This document shows, piece after piece, positions 37,596-48,559 of a stretch of DNA of 64,000 nucleotides. The notes under the pieces are model-generated. The model was given only the letters and a program-made list of their open reading frames with translations. It was not told the origin of the DNA and made no database searches. Each line of letters opens with the position of its first letter. Positions within the stretch are counted from its first letter, which is position 1. Origin of the DNA: Diploscapter coronatus (lineage: Eukaryota; Nematoda; Chromadorea; Rhabditida; Rhabditidae). The position numbers and the translations under genes were made by a program. The stretch is from positions 4,363,201 to 4,427,200 of the forward strand of contig OZ038422.1 in NCBI GenBank assembly GCA_964036155.1, read 5' to 3'.

Positions 37596-40500
37596 CTAAA
37601 ATGCGTCCTTCATCTGTTGGAAAGGCCTCAGAGCGAGATCCACTGGCAGATTGATTTTGTAGGCGTGCAGTCCTTCTAGTAAGGTATACAATTCTTCACA
37701 ACCTAAATATTGCTGTTTTTCAGTTTATTTGAGTGAAAATTTGATTTTCATCACGCGTAATGCAAAAGTTGAGTACATTGAGATATTGCAGTTTATTAAA
37801 GTTATAATTTTTGGATTGAAATCATGTACAAATTTGGGAAATGCAACCCTTCGACAGTTCATATATGAACTTCGAGAGAGAATTACTTACCCGTTCTGGC
37901 AACATAGCTCCATGAGTGATAGCAAGTTTCCACGATTTCTCGAGTTCGGAATATTATCCTGAATTTTTCATAAGATCAAAAACCCGCATTTCTGCAAATA
38001 CCTCAACCAAGCCGGCAATTTCTTCTCATTCATTGCAGCTGACACGAACGCTTTCCATTGCGAATCTTTCGACCGTCGTAGCCGAGCGTGTGAAGATATT
38101 ATATTCTCAATAGTTGTCAACAAGATCTAAACACATTTTGTCACGGGCTATTTTTAGCGCATTAATTTAAAAAATTTTTTTGAACAACTTACAAATAATT
38201 ATTATTTTATAAAATCAAAGAATAAATATCTCGCCTGCTTGGAAGTGATGCTCCTCCCAGATATGCTATCCAGTCGAAACGACTGACTCAACTTCCTAAC
38301 GGGTGCTTCGCCCAACTCTTTTCCATTCTTCAGATCGTAATAATACAGAACCACGTCCCAGATGTGTCCGAGCGGTCGAGGTTTGTTATTCGCTGAAAAC
38401 TTTGAAATCATCTGTGAAGAAATTACCCAGTCTTACAAGTTTCATTCGTTTTCGCCTTGCCAACAAAACAGCCCAGTCCGGGAATAACTCGACTAACAGC
38501 CGTTTCCGTCAACATCCCATGCTCCAGGAGAGCCTTCAAGGCGGGACACAATTGCTTCCTAACAACTGCGACGATTGCTTCTTCGGATCGTTCGAAAACT
38601 TCCTGCAAATTCGAAATCAGATTGCTGATTCATTTCGGAAGATCCGGTTTCTTTCGAAAATTGGTTAGGATTTGTGCTGGGAACGAAATTGTGTGAATGA
38701 AAGCTAACAAACGGAATAGTTTTGAATATCAGCAACTCCTTCATAAATCCATAAAATATAGAAACCAATGATGCTGATTCAATGCTTACATCATTTTCGA
38801 TTTCCACAGCCTTCTCCTCGTCGATTTTGCTATCGTCCAAACTCAACAACGTGTATTTTTGCAGAACCTGTTGAGTCGCATCCACAGCCAATTGCAATCG
38901 AGCTCGTTCGTCACTAAGACGAACAATTCTTATCAATTTTGCGAATTGACAACTACCCATAATGATTCCCTTTGAGCGTTTGTTTCAGTTGGTTCTTTTG
39001 AAATTTATTCGGAGAACAACTAATCAATCCGAAGAATGACCGAGATCGAGCTTTCGAGGAGTGGAGATCATTCGAACATAACGACTGAAATCTTTTATGT
39101 GAATTAGGAAATAACACGTGCAAATATTTTGGGAAAAGAGCAATTGTAGCTTATTTGTAGAAATGGAAAAATCCACAATTGACATACAGTGCCGCTCAAA
39201 AGTCTTGGGAGTTTTGAATTTTTGGCATAACTTTTTTATGGTGCAACGAAATTCCAAAAACTTTTTTTTATTTGATAGCCCATCGAAATACCTTTCAAAC
39301 GATACCATACATGTGCCCGCTGTTTACTCCGTACTAAAGTTATTTACGGATTTGTAAATTTGCCCGCTCAAAAGTCTTGGGAGTAAAAGGAATTTCGAAA
39401 GAAAAAAATTCTTTTTGAATGGAAATGGAGAAGAAAATTTTCAAAATGACTAGAAATGATTAGTATTTGGTTGAGTAACCCTTAGCTCTCTTGACCTCAC
39501 GGCAGCGGTTAGGCATCGAAGCAATAAGACGATCAATAGCGCGCCGGTCTATTTTGCACCATTCCTTCTGAAGGATCGCGAATTTTTGATCGGCATTTCG
39601 AGTCGGAATGCCTCCTGTTCGCTTTTTAAGCTCTTGCCAGAGGTGCTCTATTGGATTTAGGTCCGGGCTTTGCGAAGGCCAAGACAAAATCTTCACTTTT
39701 TAATCTTGAACAATTTCTGAAGAAATGCCGACCTATACTTCGGACCATTATTCGGCTGATATATCCAACCAGCAGGCATATTTCTCTTTGCAAGTGGAAA
39801 CATCTACTTCTCTAAGATGTCAGCATAAATCTGAGTATCCATTCTACCATCAATTCTGACCAGAGGACCGACGCCAGATATACTGAAACATTCCCATACA
39901 GTGATAGATTTACCACCGTGCTTGACGGGAGGAATCTGATACTTGGGATCATTTCTAATGCCAACTGGACGCTTGACCCACTGTCTCTCATCACTTCCAA
40001 ATGAATTAAATTTACTCTCGTCACTCCAAAGGATTCTAGACCACTGCGCACGAAACCACACCTTATGTTTTTTCGTCCACACTTTACAGTCGGTCTTATT
40101 CTTTTTGGAAATCAAAGCTTTTCTGACCCCAACTATTCCATTCAACCCGGAAGAAGCCATACGACGTTTCACAGTGTTAAAAGAAATTTTTGGACCGTTT
40201 GGAGTGGAAATGTTGGAAAGAATTTGACGTGTAGTTAATCTCGAATTTCGCTTAGAAGCAATAAAAATATCCCTATCAACAAGAGGAGTGGTTTTTTTTC
40301 GGTCGACCTAATTTCAGCTTGTTTCCCAGACTTCGACCCTTCATTGGGTTAGTGGTTCAACGGGATACAGGCTGCAGAGAGATTTTGAAGACGTTGGAAG
40401 CTTCAATTTTCGAGTGCCCATCAGCGACGAACCTGACGATCCTCTTCTTCAGATTGGCATCATAATAGTCGTGACAAACCATCGAGAATAGAAGCAGAAT

Positions 40501-42382
40501 AACAAAAATAAACATAAATTTGCCAAATCAAAACAAAAAAGCACGAAATAAAATCGAAAACAAACAACTCCCAAGACTTTTGAGCGGGCAAATTTACAAA
40601 TCCGTAAATAACTTTAGTACGGAGTAAACAGCGGGCACATGTATGGTATCGTTTGAAAGGTATTTCGATGGGCTATCAAATAAAAAAAAGTTTTTGGAAT
40701 TTCGTTGCACCATAAAAAAGTTATGCCAAAAATTCAAAACTCCCAAGACTTTTGAGCGGCACTGTATCTTCCTTACCTTGACTTGATTGATATCATTGAC
40801 GGACTCATTCTCCTTCTGCAGGAAGTTCACAAATCGCTCCAGGTCGATAATTTGCGTTTGTAATTGCTCAACAAGCTGCTCCTTTTCTTTGAATGGGTTT
40901 ACCAGCTGAAATATTTGTTTGGTTTAAAAAATTTACAAATTTTACCTGCTTGAGAGCTTCATCGACTTGTTTCTGCAAATCAGCGGGCGACATTTTCTCG
41001 AGTTCCACGTTGATGCTCGTTTTTTCTTGGAGCTTGTCCAATATGGCTTTCTGGAAGGTCAAATTTTGTGGTAAATTCATGTTTGGGAAACCATAAATCT
41101 ACCTGCTTCTGCAATATCAGAGTGCTTGGCATATCGCCTTCTCCATTTTCATACGCTAGCTTTTCATAATCCTCTAATTGCTGTCGTAATTGCTTTATTA
41201 ACTCGTTTTGCCTAAATTTTACTAGTTAATTCTAGCAAATCTTAAAATCAAATTACCGTTCTCTCTGCCTCTCAAATACAGCCGATGTTCCACTTGAATC
41301 GACACTTTCTGATCGCAATCGCTTCAACTCGTTCACGTCTGCACAGCCTTTGAACGCGAACTCTTGCAGTTCTTTTAGCAATTTCTGAAATCTGTCAATC
41401 TTCTTGTTCAATACAAATTGTACGATAAAATCTGTGATTTCGTCGTAAATGTTTGAGTTAGCAAGCAAGCTTAATGACGAATATTTCAGTAAAATATTTT
41501 GAAACTGTTACAAAAATCCTTCTCGGCATACTTTTCTCAAATTTGACAAGTTCAAGAGTCAACTAATCAATTTACTCCAACAATTCTCTAGAAAACTAAC
41601 ATCTTTCTCCGGTCCTTCCGCTTCGCTGACTTGTTTAAGTCGAAATTGTATCTGGGCGAAGTGCGAACTCAAAGAAAACAATGAGTTGTTCAACCGCTCT
41701 TGTTCTTCTTCGAGTTCCTGTATCCGAACGGCATCGTTTATGCTGAAATTTTGAGATTATTATTGTGCAATTCAAATATTCCCCTATGGATTTGTTTCTT
41801 TCATCGCCTTGTCCCTGCATTTGAATTCGTTTTAATAGACTAGCCAATGATTACATTGAGTGGTCGTTTTAAACTGATATGACCAATTTTGAGCGTTCCC
41901 ATTTCCACTTTTCGAAATTGAATATTTCCTTTTCACTGAGATGACCAATTCGATGAAACCAATGAAACTTTACCTAAAAGTATCACTATTCCCCGAAGAG
42001 AGTCGAGCAGATCGCCAATCTGATTCGGAAGCTGCGTCTACGTCCACGAAAATATCTGAAAATCAAATATTTACTCGTAAATGCAAACAGTTCAGTTATT
42101 TATTGTCCGGTCTAATGACCAAGATGATTAGTTCATATTTCACTCTTAGCAAACATTTTTCGCTACTAAACACATGTCTATTCTTAGATTAGTAACCGAA
42201 AAAATCGACTTCGCGATTTACTAATTTTATTTATAGTTCTTTTAAATTTCTCAAAAGTTTATTATTTTGGATCTATAATAGATAAAATATTAAGTACCAT
42301 CATCTCTGGAAGTGACCCTGGACGCAGCGAAAGCCTCCCTCAGATCTTTGACACATTCGCCTTCTGATGCTTCGGCCATCAT
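37596..42382 (-). CDS. RUNDC1 homologue (coiled coil plus C-terminal RUN domain)
   Basis: ATG at 42382 (MMAEASEGECVKDLREAF) lies just after a TTTTTTTCAG, a likely trans-splice site. A conserved N-terminal block (EEEQERLNNSLFSLSSHFAQ, then IQFRLKQ) and FQKLLKELQEFAFKGC match my recollection of vertebrate RUNDC1. Coiled-coil exons follow (about 41250-40778), then LSDERARLQLAVDATQQVLQ. The RUN domain is encoded by the exon at about 38602-38437 (VAVVRKQLCPALKALLEHG, RVIPGLGCF), the exon at about 38390-38215 (DVVLYYYDLKNGKEL, PVRKLSQSF), further exons (QWKAFVSAAMNEKKLPAW; CYHSWSYVART) and the last exon INLPVDLALRPFQQMKDAF, stop 37596-37598. One junction near 41780 lacks an obvious GT donor. A Tc1-like element (39187-40764) occupies most of one intron. 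RUN proteins act with small GTPases; the exact role is unknown. Confidence 0.85.
39187..39384 (+). repeat. Left terminal inverted repeat (IR/DR type)
   Basis: Starts CAGTGCCGCTCAAAAGTC. The core CCGCTCAAAAGTCTTGGGAG occurs at the outer end and again at 39364-39383. This gives two direct repeats per TIR, the IR/DR arrangement known from several Tc1-like elements, where each is a transposase binding site. Confidence 0.9.
39460..40482 (-). pseudogene. Tc1-like transposase, broken
   Basis: Reading from ATG at 40482 (MVCHDYYDANLKKRIVRF) there is an early in-frame TGA after LQPVSR and a frameshift in an A-run near 40296. The DDE core follows, with RILWSDESKFNSFGSD holding the first Asp, then a TAG after ADILEK. 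The second-Asp region reads QPNNGPKY, where the family has QxDNDPKH, so a catalytic Asp is replaced. Another stop and frameshift precede WPSQSPDLNPIEHLW, which holds the final acidic residue. The end is CREVKRAKGYSTKY, stop 39460-39462. It cannot make an active enzyme. Confidence 0.9.
40567..40764 (-). repeat. Right terminal inverted repeat (IR/DR type)
   Basis: Exact-looking reverse complement of 39187-39384, including both internal direct repeats (outer end and about 40568-40587). Confidence 0.9.
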
Positions 42383-44230
42383 TTTGACGAAATTTCCTGA
42401 AAAAAGGAGAAATTGATGAAGCAACCCTATTGACGAAATTATTGGAATGTCAATTTTCTCAATAACAAATAATATAAACAATATGCTTGCGATTCGATAA
42501 TAATTAGATGATTCAATGAATCTATTAGAGAGGTGATGACAAAAAATACACGAGAATAAAATGAATTCTATTCATTTATAATTCTAAACACTGGAGTTGC
42601 CAGGTAATCATGTTGAATTGCAAATGTCAAAATTTATTTATCGAAAATAATATTAGAGTTCATATTCTGAGCATGCTTATTCAAAAATTGCTAAAATTTT
42701 CGATATTTTAATATACTGGCTAAAGATATGACGAATTCATGCGGTTGAGTTACCAATATTTCTCGCATCTGAACAAACAAAGCGATGAATGGAAAGCGCG
42801 AGAATCCAAATGGAAATGGACAGGCTAATTGTGGAATTTTGTTCGTTCATAGCAAATCTATGAACCAATTACTATTTTCAGGTCAGCTGTACAAAAATAA
42901 TCACTGGATTACGTTTAGCTGGGTTAATCTGGTATTTGTAAACTGACGATAGTCATATTTCGATTTATTCACACTTTTATGAGTTAAATTTTCGAAATAA
43001 CAGGCAAAGAAATCTGGATAAGATTACTCGAGGCATGTGATTTCTACAAATGTGGCTCTTGTTTATCAAACTATGTGTAAAATCGTCAACATCCCTCAAA
43101 CTTCTCAAAAATGTTACTCTAGTTCAATGGACGTCAATAATTTTGCATTGCCAAAATCAAAACTGAATCTACTCAATTCGAAAGTCGAAAATAGAAAACG
43201 TCGTGGAGCAAATGAATGAAAGAAATGAAGGAAAATTGGCGTAGAAATGACGTTGACTGCAAGGGAGGGAATTTTGAAAGAAGAGTAAAATGAGGCAGTA
43301 CATAAAAGGGAGAGAGCCAAAGAAGCACGAGGAGAAATTATCGATGAGAGCATGCGAGGCAAAGGGAGAAATAGTGTGAGAGCGAGAAAAAAGAAAGAAA
43401 AATATAGAATGCAATATTGTGTAGAAAGTGGAGAATTAGAGAACCAGAGTATGGTGAAATAGCATCTGAATTCCAGAGAGCAAGGAAAAGCTGCCTACGT
43501 CTTCTCTATGCCCAGAGGCATAAATGGAAAGGAGCAAATGAAAAGAGGAAAGGAAAGAGAGCAGCCAAAAGAGCTAAATATGCACAATGAAGAAATTAAA
43601 AGAGAACGGGTAAAATGCATGCAGTAATGACATAATGGAATCATTATTTTGGAAAATTTATAACGTTATGTAGAAAATTGAAGCTAAAAATGATTTGGAA
43701 TAAATTTTCGAAAAATAGAAGGTTCGCGAGATTTACATAGCTATGAAATTACACATTTGACATTCCACTTAGATTGAAAAATGCAATTATTCGAATTTCC
43801 TTATGCAAACATAAATCATTCGTGGCAATAAAACGTTAGCGAAATCGACTATCTTATGCTATGACAAACTTATGTTGAAACTAAAATCAAAAGCACCCAA
43901 ATCTGACAATTTGTATATGTCGGACACGGCAGACAATCGGACTCGGTTTTTTTAATGCCGTCTCCTTCTAATTTTCCCCACCTTACGCACACTTTTCCAA
44001 CCTAGCTATTGAGCCCAATACTCAGGTGTATCCGATCATTAAAAACTGCCTTAAAAATTTTCCAACTAATGCTTAATTTCGAAATTTTATTAACAAAAAT
44101 AATACCGCCATATGACAACAGGTGAACCATTGAAAGCCCCGTATTCGAAGATAAATTTACCATTCTGTTTCGAACAAAATTTGAAAGATCCAAACTAACC
44201 TAACTAAATTTTATAATTACACAAAAATGT
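42383..44230. other. Intergenic region with purine-rich block
   Basis: 1.85 kb without a supported exon. Positions about 43180-43620 are strongly GA-rich on the plus strand and produce only low-complexity open frames. Confidence 0.5.
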
Positions 44231-46070
44231 CTAATCATCTTCCTCCTCTTCATCCTCTTCGATGATTTTCGCATGTTCGAAGGCAGAACCGTTCTCCTTC
44301 TCCATACTTATCCATTGAGTAATGGCACCGTATAAACTAAAATTTCGAAATTATATTCACTATCTAATAAATATTTCAGCTAATTTTCCGAAAATAGAGC
44401 TGCTGATTTTATTGACTAACGAATATTTTTTCTGGGAAAAATGTTTGATACTTAAATTTTTTAGGAACTAATAAATCTTTATTCAGATTTTTTTTTTTTA
44501 CAAAATCTAAAAAATTTTTGCAAGAATTCTTACTTGTTGAACGAAAATTCGAGAGGATGTAGAGCCCGTTCAATTTCGTGCTGAATTTGAACGAAAACTA
44601 CGCTCATCAACGAGACGCCAAATATCAAGACGGTATATGGAATTATTCCACTGAAATTAAAACTATTCTAAGAAAACGGGCTAAAACTCACTGAAACTCG
44701 CTCTCTTCATCACCTATCGTTGCGAATTGCACGAAAATCGAAAATATCCCATCGAAAAATGGCAGGTCATCGTCACCGCCTTCGACGATATCATAAACGA
44801 CAGATGAAAAGAATACCAATATGATCGTCGGAATGATCAGACCCAATCCCTGAAGTATTTTCGCTATTTCTAGTAAAAAAAACTTTGCTAGATTATCATG
44901 TGGAATTCGAGTATTTGTTCGATTGGTATAAATTGGAAAAGGGGTAAAATTATGACTATTTGAGTTTTTCGCCATTTCACGCCATATTAAAATATGAGGA
45001 AATAACTAACTATTATGGAGAAACTATATACAACTCTCGTCTACTCTTTTCAAGTCTCAAAATCTAGAAAAAATTAACGTTCGTCATGTCAAAGAAATTG
45101 AAGCAACAAAATGAAGGGTCTTTTAAGAATGATAAAATGCCAATTATGCGGATAAATTATCTCTATCAAAAATCTACATTCTAATAATAGATAAAGCTTA
45201 TTACCGTCCATACTGACGTGATCATTCGGCCAATTTGTCCCACGATCAGCAGACAAATTGGTGCTCCAACAAGAACGTAAGGAATGACGAGAATTTTTCC
45301 AAACATCGAAAAATCGTCTGCTTCAATTGGACCTAAAGTTCTCCATAATGAGCATATAAAAATCAATGAAAGCAAACCAACCGATTGTGGAAATCATAGA
45401 GAATGCTTTCGTGAAACTGTTCGAAAACGACGGGCCATCATCTTCAGGATCAATGCCATAATGAGCTAATAGAGCCTGAATTTTTTTATTTGAGATAAGA
45501 TGAAAGCATTTGTGCGTGACTTTTTCATAAATGTCCATTTTGTGATTGGCCATTTCAGCCCAGTCCAACTCGGTCTTCGCGATCGTCTCCGCCCACAGAA
45601 CATTCAACAAGTCCGTCCTCTTCATGTCAAGACGGGCTGATCGTCGAATTTCAGTCTGTAAGAAAATGAAATGTCTCCCCGACTTTTCCTACAATTATTA
45701 GCAATCGTCAATTTTATGATTAATTTAGTCTGAAACAGGAATTTGCGTTCGGAAAAAAACGCTTGCCATCAAAATAATCTTCAATTATACGACATTTTTT
45801 AACAGATGAGGATCAAATTTCATTAGGAATTTTCAAAATTCTTAGTTTGCTTTCAATAATCATACGCTCGGATAGTCGCTGCCGAAATAATTTCACCTCC
45901 TTACCTATTCTAATAAAAATTACCTTTGATTCTCCGTGTGGATGGAATGCAGCGAATAGAACTGTTCCGAAGAGTAACCAGAATGACAGACACAGGGAGA
46001 AAAACACTGCTCTTCTTGCAGCGAGTTGGAATCGGGGCTGGCTCATTGAGTCTGTCAGTCCGATCGGCAT
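44231..46070 (-). CDS. Two-pore-domain channel-like protein with degenerate selectivity filters
   Basis: ATG at 46070. TM1 is AVFFSLCLSFWLLFGTVLFAAF. A long charged first extracellular loop follows (MKRTDLLNVLWAETIAKTEL, then HYGIDPEDDGPSF). Pore helix 1 reads FTKAFSMISTIG, and the next exon continues PIEADDFSMFGKI, where family members have TIGYGN or similar. TM2 is VIPYVLVGAPICLLIVGQIG and TM3 GLGLIIPTIILVFFSSVVY. Pore helix 2 reads FDGIFSIFVQFATIG followed by DEESEF, where TIGFGD is expected. TM4 is IIPYTVLIFGVSLMSVVFV. The tail is short and very acidic (EEDEEEEDD), stop 44231-44233. The fold is clearly K2P, but both filters lack the second Gly of GYG/GFG, so K+ selectivity is doubtful. 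The intact relative at 20363-23138 allows direct comparison. Confidence 0.75.
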
Positions 46071-46987
46071 TTTGTCGGAGAAGTTTTCGAATAAAACTTA
46101 CAAATAGAGAAAGATCAGGCTGAATAACTCCTCACTGAGATCAAATCTGCGGATAAATCGATAAAATGGGGCTTGAACCGGATGACAGGTGCCAAAGACT
46201 TGGGAAAGGAGGGGAGGAGAAGTGAGGAAAGAAGCAAGTAAATGGCATGCCGAGATGAAGCTCACAACAAAGTCGATGTTACACAGTGCGAAAGAGAAAG
46301 TGATCAGTGAGGAGAGAAGGAAGGAAGAGTGAAAATGAGCAGGACGTGTGCAGACGCAATCCATGAGCGAGGAGTTGCGTGAAAATCAACCCAGTCATAC
46401 GAGATCATCGCTGCAAAAGATCAATATGACATGTTGCAATTATTATCCAGTGAAGATTATGATAGATAGATAAAATTTCATTAAAAAAAAATTATTTCAA
46501 ATAAGAATACCGTTCTAACTATTTAAGGTCATCCAGTGGTTCTATTGTTTGATTGATTTTTCGATGTAAAAAATTTACTTCCAAATATTTTATGGTAATT
46601 TGAGCAATTTTATTACATTTCGAGACATTTGTTGCTTCGAATTTCACATTTATCAAAAATATATGCGAATTTCGGAGAAGCAATAATCTAAATCTATGCA
46701 ATTAGTATTTTTGTTGAGTTCACCTGTCCGAACTTAGATCTCTATGATAGGTTTGTCAGACCCTTATGTGTTATACATGATTGAAAAGGTAATTTAATGA
46801 AGGTGTGTAACGCAAAAAATAGGTCGATTTTGCAATAATAATAAGCTAATTTGTGGTATAAGCTGATTATTTTCTTAATTAGAAAATTAGCATCAGGGCA
46901 CAGTTATGAGCATATTTTTGCCAAATGCCTAGATGATCAAATCGTTTGGGTAAAAAGCAAGAGACCCTTTCTCAAATCGAATAATCA
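46071..46987. other. Upstream region of the channel-like gene
   Basis: Positions 46100-46350 are GA-rich on the plus strand (pyrimidine-rich in the direction of the gene). No exon seen up to the retroelement target site at 46983. Confidence 0.5.
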
Positions 46988-47322
46988 TGTGCAGGCTAGA
47001 ATGGGCGTGGGTGTTATGAAGGCCTTAGATGGTAGTTCTCTACTTGTAACTAGCACTGCACGAATATTAAGAATCCTTTATTGACTAGCCTTGGTTCAGT
47101 ACAGTAAGACCCAATACAAAGTAGAGAATAGTTAGGCGTGGATGATACTGTGAAGGAACAAAGTAACAACGAAGAGGGCGTATTTATAGGCGCGAGTCGC
47201 GCCTAGGAAATAACTCCGCCCTTTAAGGTTCGGGCAATCTAGGGATAGTTCTAGAAATGGCTTTCCAGCCAGAATGACAATAACAAGTATGATTCATCAA
47301 AGTGAACAAGTCGTTGGCGACA
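46988..47322 (-). repeat. 3' LTR of the retroelement
   Basis: 335 bp, TG...CA ends. On the minus strand it has TATAAATA (47181-47188) and AATAAA (47077-47082), consistent with U3-R-U5 layout. Identical to 53278-53612. Confidence 0.95.
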
Positions 47323-47334
47323 TTCCGCCCGGCC
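47323..47334 (-). other. Candidate polypurine tract
   Basis: On the minus strand GGCCGGGCGGAA sits directly before the 3' LTR. It is G-rich but interrupted by C, so it is only a fair match to a plus-strand primer. Confidence 0.4.
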
Positions 47335-47489
47335 AAGAAGTGACCGTCGGAATTAAATGGAATAATGCAAATTGAGATTATAACTTGAGATCATAAGATG
47401 TTTCTGCTACTGTTGTCTTCTGCTCACAGGAGTGGACCATTTGTACAGTGATCGTGGACAGGCTTAATCGGCTGGCTAGGGGTTGATGT

Positions 47490-47600
47490 AGGGTGTGCCT
47501 CACAGGACACAGTGACCGGTTGTGCCACACAGGACACGGGAACTGGATGTGCCTCACAGGACACGTTGACCGGTGGTGCCGCACAGGACACGCTGTAGAT
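47490..47600 (-). repeat. 27-bp minisatellite, about four units, in an open frame
   Basis: Units of the type TGTGCCTCACAGGACACG repeat about every 27 bp. The minus strand is open across them (47424-47606) and encodes a 9-residue repeat of the form VSCxAxPxx. A second frame (47378-47662) is open too, giving CPVRH repeats. Whether any of it is translated is unknown. Confidence 0.65.
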
Positions 47601-48559
47601 TGACACAGAAGTCTGTCGTTGATCACCATGAGCTGCTGGATATCATTGTCTGATGTTGCCACTGAACTGGTTGAGGTCTCGTCGTTGTTTTGTTACTGGC
47701 TGCTACTAAGTTCGGGTATAAAGTAGATTTCTTAAGCTTACCTAGTAGAGAGATTTCTCATACAACAAAGTGCTAACTTAGTAAGAGAAGAGAGAATAAA
47801 GGATTAGATAAGAAGGTAAATACAATAAAGCGAAATAGAAGTCCAATCCTATTGATTGAACTACTAACTATCCAAGAATCTCTTGGAGAGCCTCCCGGGC
47901 CTAGGAAGTGGTTCCAAGATAGCTTCAATAGTTTTCTATAAAGCATCAACGCAACGATATTTTTGTATTTTTGATTATTTTAATTGTTTATTCGTACAAG
48001 CAATCAATGATTCGGTTCAATGAAATGAAATATTATGACACGATTTAAATTCTCGAAGCCTTTGATCAATTTTCAATTTACTGCTTCAATTTCTTCAGAC
48101 AGTTTCTTAGTCATCCTCAGATAACTTTCTCGTTTCCATACTCTAGAGGAATTATAAGTTCAGATTCCGTTTTTACAGCAAATAATCTGATTTTCCATCC
48201 GTCTTCCTTCAATTTCTATCCTCCTTGTATGACTCCAAAATGGTCTTGTCTGCCTGTATATCCATTTCTGTAGTCTTTCTACATTTCACGAGCTCATAAT
48301 ATTTAAATCACTTCGAACGCAAAATTCTAATAATCAAATGATAGGGTAAATTTTAAAATTCCAATAGGTATAGATAATTTTAATGATAATTACGTTGATT
48401 AATTTTCTATCGAATATTTGATTAACTGGCAATAACATAGAAATAATCAATCTTGTTCAATAAGTGGTTAATGAATAACTAATTTGGGTATTTAATCAAA
48501 TGTTTATCTTATTTATTATTTTTCAAAGCTTATTTACAAAGCATAGGGTCATTCCCTAA

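Larger units (their letters stand above)
39187..40764 (-). mobile_element. Tc1/mariner-superfamily transposon, 1578 bp, defective
   Basis: Flanked by TA at 39185-39186 and 40765-40766, the duplicated target of Tc1/mariner elements. It has 198-bp terminal inverted repeats that look identical over their length, and an internal transposase pseudogene on the minus strand. It sits in an intron of the RUNDC1 homologue; its right end is 11 bp from the exon edge, with the GTAAGG donor in between. The intact, matching TIRs suggest it could still be moved in trans. Confidence 0.95.

Noticed and set aside
47378..47662. Could be the C-terminal exon of retroelement ORF2
   Set aside because: No splice signals could be matched with confidence; reported only as an open minisatellite.
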